From B73-G16 sp964611295 (lineage in GTDB: Bacteria; Desulfobacterota; B13-G15), in contig CAZSWV010000009.1 of the NCBI GenBank assembly GCA_964611295.1, forward strand, positions 1 through 64,000: DNA of 64,000 nucleotides, read 5' to 3'. How positions within the stretch are numbered: the first letter of the stretch is position 1; each line of letters begins with the position of its first letter. Shown one piece after another: positions 16,265-25,717 of this stretch. The notes under the pieces are model-generated. The model was not told where the DNA came from. It saw only the letters and a list, made by a program, of their open reading frames with translations, and did not search any database. Both the position numbers and the translations under genes were made by a program.

Positions 16265-16850
16265 TACAATTCGTCTCCCTCAAGGGACGCCCCATAAAGG
16301 TGGTCACCTTCATATCATAACCTCTCCATGCGAAGTCAAAAACCCCGCATTTTACCTTTTCCTTGACCACCCATACACAGCGCCCACAGAGGATGCATTT
16401 ATTTGGGTCGTAGTTCAACACTGGATGGCTCAGGTCAACCCTCATGTCCTTCTTCGGGAAAGGCCTGAGATATTTGGGCACCTTTACCCTCAAAAAACGC
16501 GTCCACTTTAAAAGACCACATCTTCCACGCTTAGGGCATTCCTTACAATCCATGGGGTGATCGGCAAGCAATAACTCAAGTGAACGGCGCTGTAACCTCC
16601 TTACGCCCTCAGTATCGGTTAAAACCACCATTCCTTGTCTAACAGGCTCGGTACACGCAGTGACATATCCAAGCCCCTCCACCTCCACCCAGCACAACCT
16701 ACATCCCCCCCATGGAGGTTCTTGCCCTTCTATTGCGCATAGGTGGGGGATTTCTATGCCGTTTTCAAGGGCAACCCACAGGATCCTCTGACCCTTTGGG
16801 GCTTTAAGCTCCTTGCCATCTATGACTATGTCTACGTACTCCCTCTTCAC
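16209..16850 (-). CDS. NuoG-like iron-sulfur subunit lacking a catalytic domain
   Basis: The 213-residue protein has a plant-type 2Fe-2S domain (C38, C50, C53, C66), a NuoG-type His-Cys cluster (H98, C102, C105, C111) and a bacterial 2[4Fe-4S] ferredoxin part (C152, C155, C158, C168 and C195, C198, C201, C205). This is the N-terminal electron-relay module found in NuoG, in [FeFe]-hydrogenase HydA and in some formate dehydrogenases, here ending before any catalytic domain. With NuoF and NuoE encoded just upstream it would form a three-subunit NADH-linked electron-transfer complex feeding an unidentified partner. It overlaps nuoF by four bases. Confidence 0.88.
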   Translation of the reverse strand: MKREYVDIVIDGKELKAPKGQRILWVALENGIEIPHLCAIEGQEPPWGGCRLCWVEVEGLGYVTACTEPVRQGMVVLTDTEGVRRLQRRSLELLLADHPMDCKECPKRGRCGLLKWTRFLRVKVPKYLRPFPKKDMRVDLSHPVLNYDPNKCILCGRCVWVVKEKVKCGVFDFAWRGYDMKVTTFMGRPLRETNCNGCLMCVEVCPVGALWSK

Positions 16851-18748
16851 TCCCCTTCGTACTCCCTTACCTTATCTACAGGCGATACCTTGATAACAGC
16901 CCTATATTCTGGTGGACACACCTCAAGGCAAGTGCCGCATTTTACGCACTTGTCCTGTATTATCTTCTTCTTACGGGTCCTTTCGTCGGTGACTATAGCC
17001 TCAGTAGGACATGTAAGCACACAATGGTCACAGCCCTTTTCACATTTATCGGCCAATATCACATAAGCTATCAGATCCTTACAGACAAGGGCAGGGCATC
17101 GCTTCTCCCTTATGTGGGCAAGGTATTCCTGCCGGAAATATTTCAAAGTTGTAAGGACTGGGTTGGGAGCCATCTTGCCTAAATTACATAGACATCCTTC
17201 CATTAGGTCCCTTGAGAGTTCCTCAAGCAACTCGAGGTCCTTTTCCTCACCCTTGCCCTTGGTTATGTCCTCTAAGATCATCAGGAGCTGCCTTATCCCC
17301 AAGCGGCCAAAGGTGCATTTCCCACAATCCTCTTTGGCTAAGAACTCTAGGAAAAACCGGGCGGTCTCCACCATACAGTTGGTCTCATCGAGGACTATCA
17401 TCCCACCTGAACCCATTATGGCCCCTGCAGCTTTAAACCCCTCGAAGTCCACAGGAAGGTCGAGGGCTTCTTCCCCTACACATCCCCCTGCAGGTCCACC
17501 GATCTGTACGGCCTTGAACTTGCGGCCTTCAGGAAGCCCTCCCCCTACCTCAAAGACCACTTGCCTGAGCGTTGTACCCATGGGGACCTCGCATAGCCCG
17601 ATCTGCTTGACCTTTCCCGCCAGGGCGAAGACAGCGGTACCGGGACTAGAAGGTGTACCTACTTTCCGGAACTCTTGAGCCCCCATTTCCATTATCCGTG
17701 TCACCAAGGCAAGGGTCTTCACGTTGTTTACGACCGTGGGCTTTCCCCAAAGCCCATATTCGACAGAACGGGGAGGTCTTACCCTTGGCATCCCCCTTTT
17801 GCCTTCAATGGAATAGGTCATGGCAGTGGATTCACCACACACAAAGGCCCCTGCACCCCTAACCACTTCTATGTCAAAAGAAAAACCGCTGCCAAAGATG
17901 TCCTCGCCCAAAAGGCCATATGACCTAGCCTGTTCCAAAGCCTTTTCAAGACGTTCAAGGACAAGCGGGTACTCCATCCGGGTATATATGAACCCCTGGT
18001 TAGCCCCTATGGCATAGGCAGCTATGATCATCCCCTCTATGACCAAGTGGGGATCGCTTTCCAAAACTACCCTGTCCATGAAGGCACCTGGATCACCTTC
18101 GTCGGCGTTGCAGATCAAGTACTTGGGCTCGGCCTTCTGACGCCTTGCAGAGGCCCATTTCCTGGAGGCCAGGAAACCTGCACCACCTCTCCCCCTTAGA
18201 CCGGCCCTGGCTACTTCGGCGATCACTTCTTCTGGCTCCTTCTGGGTCAGGACGCGCCGTAGGGCTTCATACCCCCCTCTGGCGATGTAATGGTCTATGT
18301 CCTCAGGATCGATCCAGCCACAGTTCCTGAGGATCAACCTCTTCTCTATATTGAACCTTTCGAGCTCGGGTATCACCGGCACACCTTCTTCATTGAGCTC
18401 TATGGTCCCAAGGGCCAGCTCAAGACACGGATCGTCACCCAAGAGGTACCTATCGACGAGCTCGTGGACCTCCTCGAACCGTACGTTCTTGTAACATATA
18501 GGTGGGAAACCGCTTGAAGGCTTTGATATTACTACCAAAGGCTCCGCAAAACAAAGGCCCATACAGCCTACTTCGGTAACCTCAGCCTCTAGGGATTCTT
18601 TGCTGAGGCGCTCTTTCATAAGCCTCAAGGTCTCAAGAGCCCCTGCGGCCCTTCCACAGGTAGGAGTCCCTATCCTTATGTGCAAAGGGGCCTCCTCAAG
18701 CCGAGACCATTTCTCCTTAGCCTTGCTCTTTATCGCCTCCCAATCCAT
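16847..18748 (-). CDS. NuoF/HydB-like NADH-binding flavoprotein subunit
   Basis: A 633-residue protein with three parts. Residues 1-110 are a thioredoxin-like 2Fe-2S domain (TPTCGRAAG and EVGCMGLC). The middle is the NADH/FMN core (GLRGRGGAGFLASRKW, CNADEGDPGAFMDR, GAGAFVCGESTAM) with the 4Fe-4S motif EDCGKCTFGRLGIRQ. The C-terminus is a 2[4Fe-4S] ferredoxin (CEKGCDHCVLTCP and CVKCGTCLEVCP). This layout is that of HydB/HymB-type subunits of electron-bifurcating hydrogenases and of NAD-linked formate dehydrogenases, so it oxidises or forms NAD(P)H. Its embedding in the Wood-Ljungdahl operon suggests supply of electrons to, or removal from, the pathway. The ATG overlaps nuoE by 32 bases. Confidence 0.9.
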   Translation of the reverse strand: MDWEAIKSKAKEKWSRLEEAPLHIRIGTPTCGRAAGALETLRLMKERLSKESLEAEVTEVGCMGLCFAEPLVVISKPSSGFPPICYKNVRFEEVHELVDRYLLGDDPCLELALGTIELNEEGVPVIPELERFNIEKRLILRNCGWIDPEDIDHYIARGGYEALRRVLTQKEPEEVIAEVARAGLRGRGGAGFLASRKWASARRQKAEPKYLICNADEGDPGAFMDRVVLESDPHLVIEGMIIAAYAIGANQGFIYTRMEYPLVLERLEKALEQARSYGLLGEDIFGSGFSFDIEVVRGAGAFVCGESTAMTYSIEGKRGMPRVRPPRSVEYGLWGKPTVVNNVKTLALVTRIMEMGAQEFRKVGTPSSPGTAVFALAGKVKQIGLCEVPMGTTLRQVVFEVGGGLPEGRKFKAVQIGGPAGGCVGEEALDLPVDFEGFKAAGAIMGSGGMIVLDETNCMVETARFFLEFLAKEDCGKCTFGRLGIRQLLMILEDITKGKGEEKDLELLEELSRDLMEGCLCNLGKMAPNPVLTTLKYFRQEYLAHIREKRCPALVCKDLIAYVILADKCEKGCDHCVLTCPTEAIVTDERTRKKKIIQDKCVKCGTCLEVCPPEYRAVIKVSPVDKVREYEGE

Positions 18749-19211
18749 GCTCCTTGACCCGCACCAAGACCTCTTCTACCTTAGAAGGACTCATTCTAGG
18801 GAAGACTGCATCGTTTATAAGTACAACAGGTGCCTGGGTACAACAACCTATACACCCAACCCTGTCCAGGCTGAAAAGTCCGTCTTCTGTAACCTCACCC
18901 ACCTTTATACCCAACTCCCGCTCGAAGGCATCAAGGACAAGTCCTCCTCCCATAGAATGACAGGCAGTACCCATGCAGACCACTACATGGTACTTCCCCT
19001 TTGGGACGTAACGAAATTGGTTGTAAAAGGTAGCTACACCGTATACCTCTACCTCTGGAAGGCCAAAATGCTGGGCTACCTCCCTCAAGGCCTCCTCGGG
19101 GAGGTAACCCAGCTTGTCCTGCACTGCCTGTAATACCCTTAGGAGATAACGCCGCTCGCGGGGGAAACCCTCAAGGAGGTCCTTGAGGGCCTCAACCTCC
19201 TCCTTTTTCAC
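18717..19211 (-). CDS. NuoE/HydC-like 2Fe-2S subunit
   Basis: About 164 residues form the thioredoxin-like 2Fe-2S subunit of NADH dehydrogenase modules. The cluster ligands are in CMGTACHSMG and VGCIGCC, and LGYLPEEALREVAQHFGLPEVEVYGVATFYNQF is typical (helical N-terminal part plus YGVATFY motif). It pairs with the NuoF-like subunit encoded next. The frame is open to a TTG at 19229 inside acsC; the GTG at 19211, just past the acsC stop and behind GGGAG, is the more likely start. Confidence 0.9.
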   Translation of the reverse strand: MKKEEVEALKDLLEGFPRERRYLLRVLQAVQDKLGYLPEEALREVAQHFGLPEVEVYGVATFYNQFRYVPKGKYHVVVCMGTACHSMGGGLVLDAFERELGIKVGEVTEDGLFSLDRVGCIGCCTQAPVVLINDAVFPRMSPSKVEEVLVRVKEHGLGGDKEQG

Positions 19212-19212
19212 C

Positions 19213-20568
19213 TCACTTTCTCCCCACAAGCTCCGGCAAGAAGCTCGAAAGTCCAGAGGCCTCCCTTGGACCCACTATTACCTGCCATCCCGGTAGTTCG
19301 TCCTCGAGTTCCCCCTTTATCCTGGCCAGAAGCCCAGGGATGATGATCTTTTTGGATTTGACCTTGTCCTCCACCCCCAACTTCTTCACAAATTGTGCAA
19401 TGGTCTCACCGTTGAACTTCCCAGTTGACCAAGCGGCCAAAACACAAAGTCCCTCCGTGTCCTGCACAAGAAGCCAAGAAGGCACCTTTGTGGCCTCTGC
19501 TTCAGAAGCCACTGCAAAGTAAGTGAGGGCGAAGTTCGTGGTAACCAACAGAGGCGAATCCGGCCCAGGGGAGTTGATCTCGTAAAGCTTCGCCTCCACG
19601 GTCATCGGCACCCGTGGATCCGAATATATGTTCATCCTCAGGGTCAAAAGGGGATACAGGTACTCAGGCACTAGGTCACTTAAGACTATTAGGCCTGCAT
19701 ACCTGACCACAAAGGCTGAGGCACAGAGGTATTCTCCTTCTAAATCCCCAGCCATAAAGCAAGGAAACACCATAGTCGGATACCCAAGCGGACGGAACCC
19801 CTGTTTTATGGCAGCTCGCCTCATCAGGATCTGTTCCTTTACTGCTTCCCATGGATCCCTAGTACCGGTGTCAAGCACCAATTCCTTGAGGCCCTCCTCT
19901 TTAAGCTTTTGGGTCAGCTGAGGTAAGTCCACAAGCGGTGCCTTAACTGCTAGGGGCAAACCAAGCCCTTTAACCTTGGGCAGATCTTGTTCGAAGGTCT
20001 CCTTCGTCAAGGCGTAAAGCAAAGGCCTCCTCTCTTTGCCACATATCCCCACGGCCTTGATGGCAAGGTCCATAGGGGCCATGAGGACTATGGGCAAATC
20101 AGCCGACATCTTGGAGACCTTCTCCACAAGGTTCAAGAACCTCCCCTCGTCCCCAGAATCGGCCATAAGGGCCACAAAATCAGGCCTTAAGGTCCTCCCT
20201 ATCCTCTCAAAGCTCATCTCAAGGACGGCCTTGGCCTTGCGCTCCCACTCTGCCTCAGGTTCGGTGTCCCTTATCAAAACACCTATCCCAGGCTGGTGGT
20301 AAAAGGTCTTTTCGTGTCGGTATATGACCTCCTCTTCGCCCACGGTGAAGGCCTTATCGCCCTTGCCCAAGGTCACAGGTAGAACTGGTGGTGCGAGCAT
20401 CTCCCGGATCTGTTCCTTTAATTGGGGATCCAGATGGGGACATTTGTCTATATCGGCTGCCCCTGCCGCCACCTTCATGGCAAAGGCAAAACAGGTGGGG
20501 AAACCGCAATCCTTACATCCCTTCTTTTGAGGCAAAAGCTTTGCTAAATCGCCGCCTTTTATCGGCAT
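19213..20568 (-). CDS. acsC: Corrinoid iron-sulfur protein large (gamma) subunit
   Basis: A 451-residue protein with an N-terminal 4Fe-4S motif (C18, C21, C26, C43; CKDCGFPTCFAFAM), a TIM-barrel methyl-transfer part (VLMAPMDLAIKAVGICG, LVLDTGTRDPWEA) and a C-terminal corrin-binding domain (from about residue 330). It is the homologue of AcsC/CdhE: with AcsD it carries the methyl group from methyl-THF to acetyl-CoA synthase. It is followed in the operon by the NADH-module genes and the methionine synthase, which may draw on the same methyl-corrinoid. Length and motif set are normal. Confidence 0.95.
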   Translation of the reverse strand: MPIKGGDLAKLLPQKKGCKDCGFPTCFAFAMKVAAGAADIDKCPHLDPQLKEQIREMLAPPVLPVTLGKGDKAFTVGEEEVIYRHEKTFYHQPGIGVLIRDTEPEAEWERKAKAVLEMSFERIGRTLRPDFVALMADSGDEGRFLNLVEKVSKMSADLPIVLMAPMDLAIKAVGICGKERRPLLYALTKETFEQDLPKVKGLGLPLAVKAPLVDLPQLTQKLKEEGLKELVLDTGTRDPWEAVKEQILMRRAAIKQGFRPLGYPTMVFPCFMAGDLEGEYLCASAFVVRYAGLIVLSDLVPEYLYPLLTLRMNIYSDPRVPMTVEAKLYEINSPGPDSPLLVTTNFALTYFAVASEAEATKVPSWLLVQDTEGLCVLAAWSTGKFNGETIAQFVKKLGVEDKVKSKKIIIPGLLARIKGELEDELPGWQVIVGPREASGLSSFLPELVGRK

Positions 20569-20589
20569 AACCCACCTCCCAGATGAAGG

Positions 20590-21843
20590 TTACTCTTCTT
20601 CATCCTGCGCCCTCAGTTGCTCGAGCTCTTCCTGGGCCTCACCAGTAATCCAAGGATGTCCCTGAGCCTCAAGCCAACTGGCAAGCTCGTTGGGGTCCGT
20701 GGTGACTTCTTCAGTTGCTATCTTGTCGTAAAGTTCAGGCGGAATGGCGTCCTTATACCTCTCCTTGACCTCCTTTGGCATCCATACAACCCGCTTTATC
20801 CCTCCGTCGTATTGCATGAACTTGCGCGAATAGAGATATTCAAGAGACATACCGCACATCCCCTCCACCTGACGACCACCCGAGGCCTCACCTGCCATCG
20901 TGCTGAAGGGGATGCCAAGAGGGGTTACCCCTTTGTAATCCCTATGGACGATCCCAAAGGCGTCAACTTCGGGTATGTAAAAGCAAAGCGCTTGGAAACA
21001 CCCACAGGAAGTATGAGGATACTGCAGCGCCGAATGGATCCAAACCCTCTCGGTACCACCCATGGAGCGCTCGTAAACCACTTGGTTTACACCTTCATAC
21101 TCCCCCCTCACCTTGCCAAGACGTCTTCCTTTGGGGACAGGAAAGATGGGGCCTTCTGGGTCCATCTTGGAAGCTGCACGACCGTCAAACCAGTTGATAG
21201 CACCACAGTTGGCTATCCTCTCGGGGGTGATCACACAGACGTGTGTAGGGGCAAAGCTCTGGCAAAGGACACAACCGTAGAATTCCTCTACATCCTCCTC
21301 CTTCAAACCCCTAGCACGGGCACGCCGCTGCTCGTACACCTCACGGGCCTGAAGGACTTTCTCCCTCACCTTTTCGGGATCGGTGTAAAAGGTGATCTGC
21401 ACCTGTTCGATCAAGGGGATGTCGTTTTTAAGTTCGAAACAGAGGATTTCTCCCCACTCCTGGAAGGTGTTAAAACCTTTGTTAAAGGCGTCCTTTGAGA
21501 TCCTTATCCATATCTGGTCCTGTTGGTTCATGTGGTAGACGCCCTCTATGTAATTGCAAAAGTCGTGAATCCGCCTCTCGATGACGGGCTCCATGTCTTT
21601 TTCAAGGGCGCTACCTGCCACAAATATCTCTAAAAACAAGGGGTAACTTTCACCTTCTTGAAGGTCCTTGATATCGGGTCCCACTACCGTGACCTTTTCG
21701 TCTTCGATCTCAGAGGCATCCTTCAACTGTACGAACTCGGCCTTATATTCCACCTTTGGTCCACCGAATTCGACGTACATGTCCTCCTTACGGATCCTCT
21801 CGCCCTCATACTGAGGTCCGATGTCTACGTGGAACTCCTTCAT
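20590..21843 (-). CDS. cdhC: Acetyl-CoA synthase beta subunit, archaeal (CdhC) type
   Basis: The 417-residue protein is the short form of acetyl-CoA synthase, lacking the N-terminal CODH-docking domain of Moorella AcsB. All A-cluster ligands are present: C191, C194, C203 and C213 for the 4Fe-4S cluster and C280-G-C282 for the proximal and distal nickel sites. The spacings (3, 9, 10, 67, 2) equal those of the Moorella enzyme. It condenses CO, the corrinoid methyl group and CoA into acetyl-CoA. The C-terminus is acidic (EELEQLRAQDEEE). It is encoded between the epsilon and gamma subunit genes. Confidence 0.95.
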   Translation of the reverse strand: MKEFHVDIGPQYEGERIRKEDMYVEFGGPKVEYKAEFVQLKDASEIEDEKVTVVGPDIKDLQEGESYPLFLEIFVAGSALEKDMEPVIERRIHDFCNYIEGVYHMNQQDQIWIRISKDAFNKGFNTFQEWGEILCFELKNDIPLIEQVQITFYTDPEKVREKVLQAREVYEQRRARARGLKEEDVEEFYGCVLCQSFAPTHVCVITPERIANCGAINWFDGRAASKMDPEGPIFPVPKGRRLGKVRGEYEGVNQVVYERSMGGTERVWIHSALQYPHTSCGCFQALCFYIPEVDAFGIVHRDYKGVTPLGIPFSTMAGEASGGRQVEGMCGMSLEYLYSRKFMQYDGGIKRVVWMPKEVKERYKDAIPPELYDKIATEEVTTDPNELASWLEAQGHPWITGEAQEELEQLRAQDEEE

Positions 21844-21868
21844 AGCCTTCCCTCCTTCGTGGAGTTTT

Positions 21869-22411
21869 TCAAGAAACTTTTAGCTCCTCTATCAGCCCTT
21901 CCAGTAGGGCCTTCCACTCCTCGTCCTTCCTGAAGTTAGGAAGGGAGAAGGTGGCGTTCGGATAATAGTACTTACAAAGCGTAAGCGTCTTAAGATGAGG
22001 GGCAAAGTGCTTCAAGGTGGAAAGCCCCTGGTTCCCCAAATCGGTCCTGAACCCACCGAATATCACCAGGTCATGGTTCCCCTCACCCCTTACCCCTTTC
22101 CAGTCAGGGTCCTTAAGGTGGTTTATGATCTCCATCACGTCGTAGGTACTATCAGGCACTGCTCCTAGCTGTTCTATCCGCCCCTTTGTATGAGCAGTGG
22201 CACAGATGGGAATATTGGCAACCTTCGCCATCTCAACCAGGTACTCTATGAAAGGCTTATCAACCACCACCATCGTCAAGGCCTTTGGACCTACCACAAG
22301 GAGGGGTCTCTCTGCCCTTTTTATTATCTTGGCCAAGGCCTTGGGGTCCTTTATCTCAGCCGCACTTTTGAAACCAGTAAGGACGTTTACCTTGTGATAT
22401 GGCATCGTCAT
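21869..22411 (-). CDS. cdhB: CODH/ACS epsilon subunit, archaeal (CdhB) type
   Basis: A 180-residue protein of the CdhB family with the conserved segments KIIKRAERPLLVVGPKAL, NIPICATAHTKG and DLVIFGGFRTDLGNQGLSTLKHF. In methanogens this subunit binds tightly to CdhA, probably near the electron-exit site. Typical acetogens with AcsA do not have it. It lies 21 bases after cdhA, as in archaeal operons, and supports the view that this CODH is of archaeal type. Confidence 0.93.
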   Translation of the reverse strand: MTMPYHKVNVLTGFKSAAEIKDPKALAKIIKRAERPLLVVGPKALTMVVVDKPFIEYLVEMAKVANIPICATAHTKGRIEQLGAVPDSTYDVMEIINHLKDPDWKGVRGEGNHDLVIFGGFRTDLGNQGLSTLKHFAPHLKTLTLCKYYYPNATFSLPNFRKDEEWKALLEGLIEELKVS

Positions 22412-22432
22412 ATCTTTACCTCCTAATGAAGG

Positions 22433-24742
22433 TTACTTCCCCCCACCAATTACGGCATCCACTGAAACCTTGCTGGGATAGGTCCCAACAAGTGTGGGGA
22501 GACTCAGAACTGGCTTCTTCTCCCATCCCTTTTCCTTCAGGAAGTCCATTACCTCACGCTTGAAGAACATGGGGATATCGCGCTCGGTCCTAACGAACAG
22601 GTGAAGGTCAGGAGGCAATCCCCCTATCAACCTCTTATGCAGGTCTATGTAATGGGTGAGCTTTATCTGACGCCCCTGAGGTGTATCGTTTTTGCGCATG
22701 CAGAGCTTGGCAATGGTAACCATGGCCCGTTCTTTAGACTCCACTACTATGCAGAGGTGCTCAGGGGTCGGCTCCTTGGTGTCGACAAGTTGCTTGGTCC
22801 TTCCATCCATGACGGTCCAATCGTCCTCTTCCTTGCGGCTCAAGTACTGCCTCCTGTACTTGGAGCTGTGAGGACCAAGGACCACTGGGATCCCCAAGCG
22901 GTTACAGCCCGTGGCTATCGCAGCAGCCTTCTGACTATAAGCCCCCCAAGCCACACCCACAGCCCCCACACGGTTAAGGATGTAGTCCGCTATTACCTCG
23001 TAGTTGGCCCTAAGGGGCAAACGGGCAAATATATTGGCTATCTTTATGGCTGCCCCGGTTATGTGGCTGTTGGCCACACACGAACCCACGTTCACAATAC
23101 CACCGGCATCGAAATCGGGCGGATACTTCTCATAAAGGGTAAGGCCATCTTTGTCCTTCTTCATGCCCGCAACCATGGCCGAACATCCTGAAAGCACCAC
23201 GATGTACTTACGCCTAGCGAACTCCTCGGCCATTTCCGCTATTTCCTCTATTTCCTCAGGGAAGTTCGAACAGCCTACAAAGGCCACGACCCCAGGAATA
23301 GTCCCAAGGACTATGGGGGCTCCAACCTTCCTTATCTCGGTGTCCATGATAGGACCACGACCCGCCCTGCACTTCCACGTTTCCCAACTTGCGACCGATT
23401 GGAACATCTTCTGGAAGGGCACCCCATGCCCACAGGCCTCCTCGCACTTACCACAACCTATACAACGCTCAAAGCACCTCTTCAGCTCCTCGAAATCCCC
23501 CTGTGCGGCCTTCTGCACCGCAGAGGCCAAAGGCAAGAGGTTGGGACAAGCCTGCTCACAATTGCGGCATAGCTTACAAGCCTTTGCCGCCTCTTGGGCT
23601 TGTTCCTTGGTCATAAGGGTCTTCTGGTCCTTTCGCCTTGGCGAAAGCTCAAGGGCCACCTTCACGGCTACCTCAGCGGCCTTCTTGTGGTCGAGGATCA
23701 AGAAGTGCTTCCTTTGCTCTACCATCTCCTTTACTATCTCATCGGTAGGCCTATCGCTCACTTCCTCGAGGCCACGACATGCCTTATCCGAAGAGGCAAT
23801 TACCACCGATCCCACCTTGGAAGCCTCTATGGTCAAGTCGGTCCTTATACACTGTTCATCTGCTACTATGACATCCGCTATGCCAGTCCTTATGAAGAAG
23901 AGCTGCCTGGAAAGGGGGCCCACGATCTTGGCTTTATCGGAATACCTGGTGGTCTCAAGGGCAGTACAACATATCCCACATACCTCCACCTTGTCCTCGA
24001 GTCCATGCTCCCTTAGGTAATCCACCACCTCAGTAGAAGCAGCAGGGTTATGCCCCACAACCAGGATAACGGGCTTCGACTTGTCCACCGCCCCCCACCC
24101 TAGGTCCACTATGGGGGTATCGGCCTTGGAGGTAGGGTACTTAAAGCCCACGATCTGGGCTACATCGGCGGCCTCCATACAAACGTGATCCAACATCCCT
24201 ATGTGTAAGGCCTTGGACTCGTAATCAACAGGATCCCCTTCCTGACCAGTATGGGTAGAGGAAAGCACATGCAGTAACTCGGTTGCCGCATACTCCACTG
24301 CTTTCTTCAAATCCCCTAAGGTCTTTGGCTTGAGCCCGAGGACAAGCCTTATGTTAGGACACTCTACATTTACACCTTCACCGAGGTTGATGGGATAATC
24401 CTCCCCATACTTTTCGATAAGGTACTCGATGATGTGATGGGCATGTCCGGAATGACAGGCCATACCAATACAACAGGCCAAAGCCACAATCCTCGCTTGT
24501 TGCGAAGCTATGTCTATTCCACAGGCACCACGGTTTGTCCCAGTAAGGTCACATTTGCCATAAGTACATAGACAACACAGGTCACAAAAAGGCGCATAAA
24601 AGGGCTTATAGGTCCTAAGGAGCCGCCTGTCCCAATTCCTCAAATCCGCTAAATGGGGCATGGGAGTGGGGCCTACTGGCTCCCAATCTTCATCTGCCCT
24701 GATGATCTTCTTTATCTCCTCCCACCTCTTCGTCCCCTCCAT
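22433..24742 (-). CDS. cdhA: CO dehydrogenase alpha subunit, archaeal (CdhA) type
   Basis: This 769-residue nickel CODH catalytic subunit belongs to the larger archaeal type. The N-terminal B/D-cluster cysteines are in FCDLCCLCTYGKCDL and ACCIGMACHSGHAHH. Two extra ferredoxin motifs, CKLCRNCEQACP and CIGCGKCEEACGHGVP, sit in the middle; these are the E and F clusters missing from bacterial CooS/AcsA. C-cluster cysteines appear in VEVCGICCTALE, VGCSNFP, LSGCSAM, VGSCVANSH and ATGCNRLG. It interconverts CO2 and CO for acetyl-CoA synthesis or breakdown. The direction in this organism is not readable. Confidence 0.95.
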   Translation of the reverse strand: MEGTKRWEEIKKIIRADEDWEPVGPTPMPHLADLRNWDRRLLRTYKPFYAPFCDLCCLCTYGKCDLTGTNRGACGIDIASQQARIVALACCIGMACHSGHAHHIIEYLIEKYGEDYPINLGEGVNVECPNIRLVLGLKPKTLGDLKKAVEYAATELLHVLSSTHTGQEGDPVDYESKALHIGMLDHVCMEAADVAQIVGFKYPTSKADTPIVDLGWGAVDKSKPVILVVGHNPAASTEVVDYLREHGLEDKVEVCGICCTALETTRYSDKAKIVGPLSRQLFFIRTGIADVIVADEQCIRTDLTIEASKVGSVVIASSDKACRGLEEVSDRPTDEIVKEMVEQRKHFLILDHKKAAEVAVKVALELSPRRKDQKTLMTKEQAQEAAKACKLCRNCEQACPNLLPLASAVQKAAQGDFEELKRCFERCIGCGKCEEACGHGVPFQKMFQSVASWETWKCRAGRGPIMDTEIRKVGAPIVLGTIPGVVAFVGCSNFPEEIEEIAEMAEEFARRKYIVVLSGCSAMVAGMKKDKDGLTLYEKYPPDFDAGGIVNVGSCVANSHITGAAIKIANIFARLPLRANYEVIADYILNRVGAVGVAWGAYSQKAAAIATGCNRLGIPVVLGPHSSKYRRQYLSRKEEDDWTVMDGRTKQLVDTKEPTPEHLCIVVESKERAMVTIAKLCMRKNDTPQGRQIKLTHYIDLHKRLIGGLPPDLHLFVRTERDIPMFFKREVMDFLKEKGWEKKPVLSLPTLVGTYPSKVSVDAVIGGGK

Positions 24743-24781
24743 AACTTCCTCCCTTAAACTTGGTCTAGAACTAAAATAATA

Positions 24782-25705
24782 CTACATTTTGCATTTGTCC
24801 AACAGTTCCTTGACCTTTCTGTAGGTCAAGGGGTGTCTTATCACCAGTATGTTGGCGCCGGCCAGGGCGTAGGTCATGGCTGTCATTTCCTCCCACATGA
24901 TCCCCATTTTTTCGTTCTCTTTGGCCTCTTTGGTCTTCCAGACCTCTAGGCTGAAGTTAGCGATCATGGGCATCTGCATCATCTCGTCCCCGAAGGAGAT
25001 GGCTGCGTGTTTTTGTCTTTCGAATATGGAAAAGCCGTATTCCAGACCAACGCCCACACAAGGTGCCAGGGGATCGAGGACTATCCTTTCCCTGGGGATG
25101 ATCCTGGAGATCTTTACGTCCAGTTCCTTCTGGAGGTTTATGTCCATGGGGGCCTGGGCGCTTACGCAGTGTTCGTACTCCTTTGCTGCTTGTGCTATGG
25201 GCTCATAGTCTTCCTTTAAAGCCGGACCTAAAAGGAGGTTTTCGCCTTTCAGGGCTTCGGCCACTGCTTTGAGGACCTCAGGGTCCTTTGCCTCGTTCCC
25301 AGGACAATAGACGATGAAAGGCACACCGTTTGCGGCCTCATAAGCGGCCCTCACCAGGTCCTTTGCCTTTTCTGGGCTACGGTCCTCTTCATTGGGGTCA
25401 GTGCTTATAAGGTATAGGAAAATGAGATCAGGCTTGAGCTCTTCTGATGCCTTCTTTGCCCACGCTATAGGGTCTTTTACTGCATCGCCGTAAAAGTCCA
25501 AAATCCCCTTTGCCCAACCCTTCGGCTCCGTATCCCAGAGCTCGATGGCCACCCTCGGGGGATTAGGCCATTGGCCCTCATCAAAACCTTGGTTAAAGGC
25601 AAAGACGTTCTCACCACCCACCTTTACGGCCCGAGGACCCCGGCCTATAGTCACCTCTACTATCCTGCCCTTGTAGGCCTCAACTGGGGGCTTCCATTCC
25701 GCCAT
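24782..25705 (-). CDS. acsD: Corrinoid iron-sulfur protein small (delta) subunit
   Basis: A 307-residue TIM-barrel protein of the AcsD/CdhD family. Typical segments are RIVEVTIGRGPRAVKVGGEN near the start, DPIAWAKKASEELKPDLI, APMDINLQKELDVKI and IVLDPLAPCVGVGLEYGFSIFERQKHAA. It forms the heterodimer with AcsC and helps hold the corrinoid cofactor during methyl transfer. It is encoded 12 bases after acsE and 39 bases before cdhA. Length is normal for bacteria; archaeal CdhD is longer. Confidence 0.94.
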   Translation of the reverse strand: MAEWKPPVEAYKGRIVEVTIGRGPRAVKVGGENVFAFNQGFDEGQWPNPPRVAIELWDTEPKGWAKGILDFYGDAVKDPIAWAKKASEELKPDLIFLYLISTDPNEEDRSPEKAKDLVRAAYEAANGVPFIVYCPGNEAKDPEVLKAVAEALKGENLLLGPALKEDYEPIAQAAKEYEHCVSAQAPMDINLQKELDVKISRIIPRERIVLDPLAPCVGVGLEYGFSIFERQKHAAISFGDEMMQMPMIANFSLEVWKTKEAKENEKMGIMWEEMTAMTYALAGANILVIRHPLTYRKVKELLDKCKM

Positions 25706-25717
25706 CTCGCACCTCCT

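Noticed and set aside
20617..21498. Long 293-codon open frame on the plus strand
   Set aside because: It is antisense to cdhC, has no family motif, and cdhC carries the complete A-cluster ligand set.
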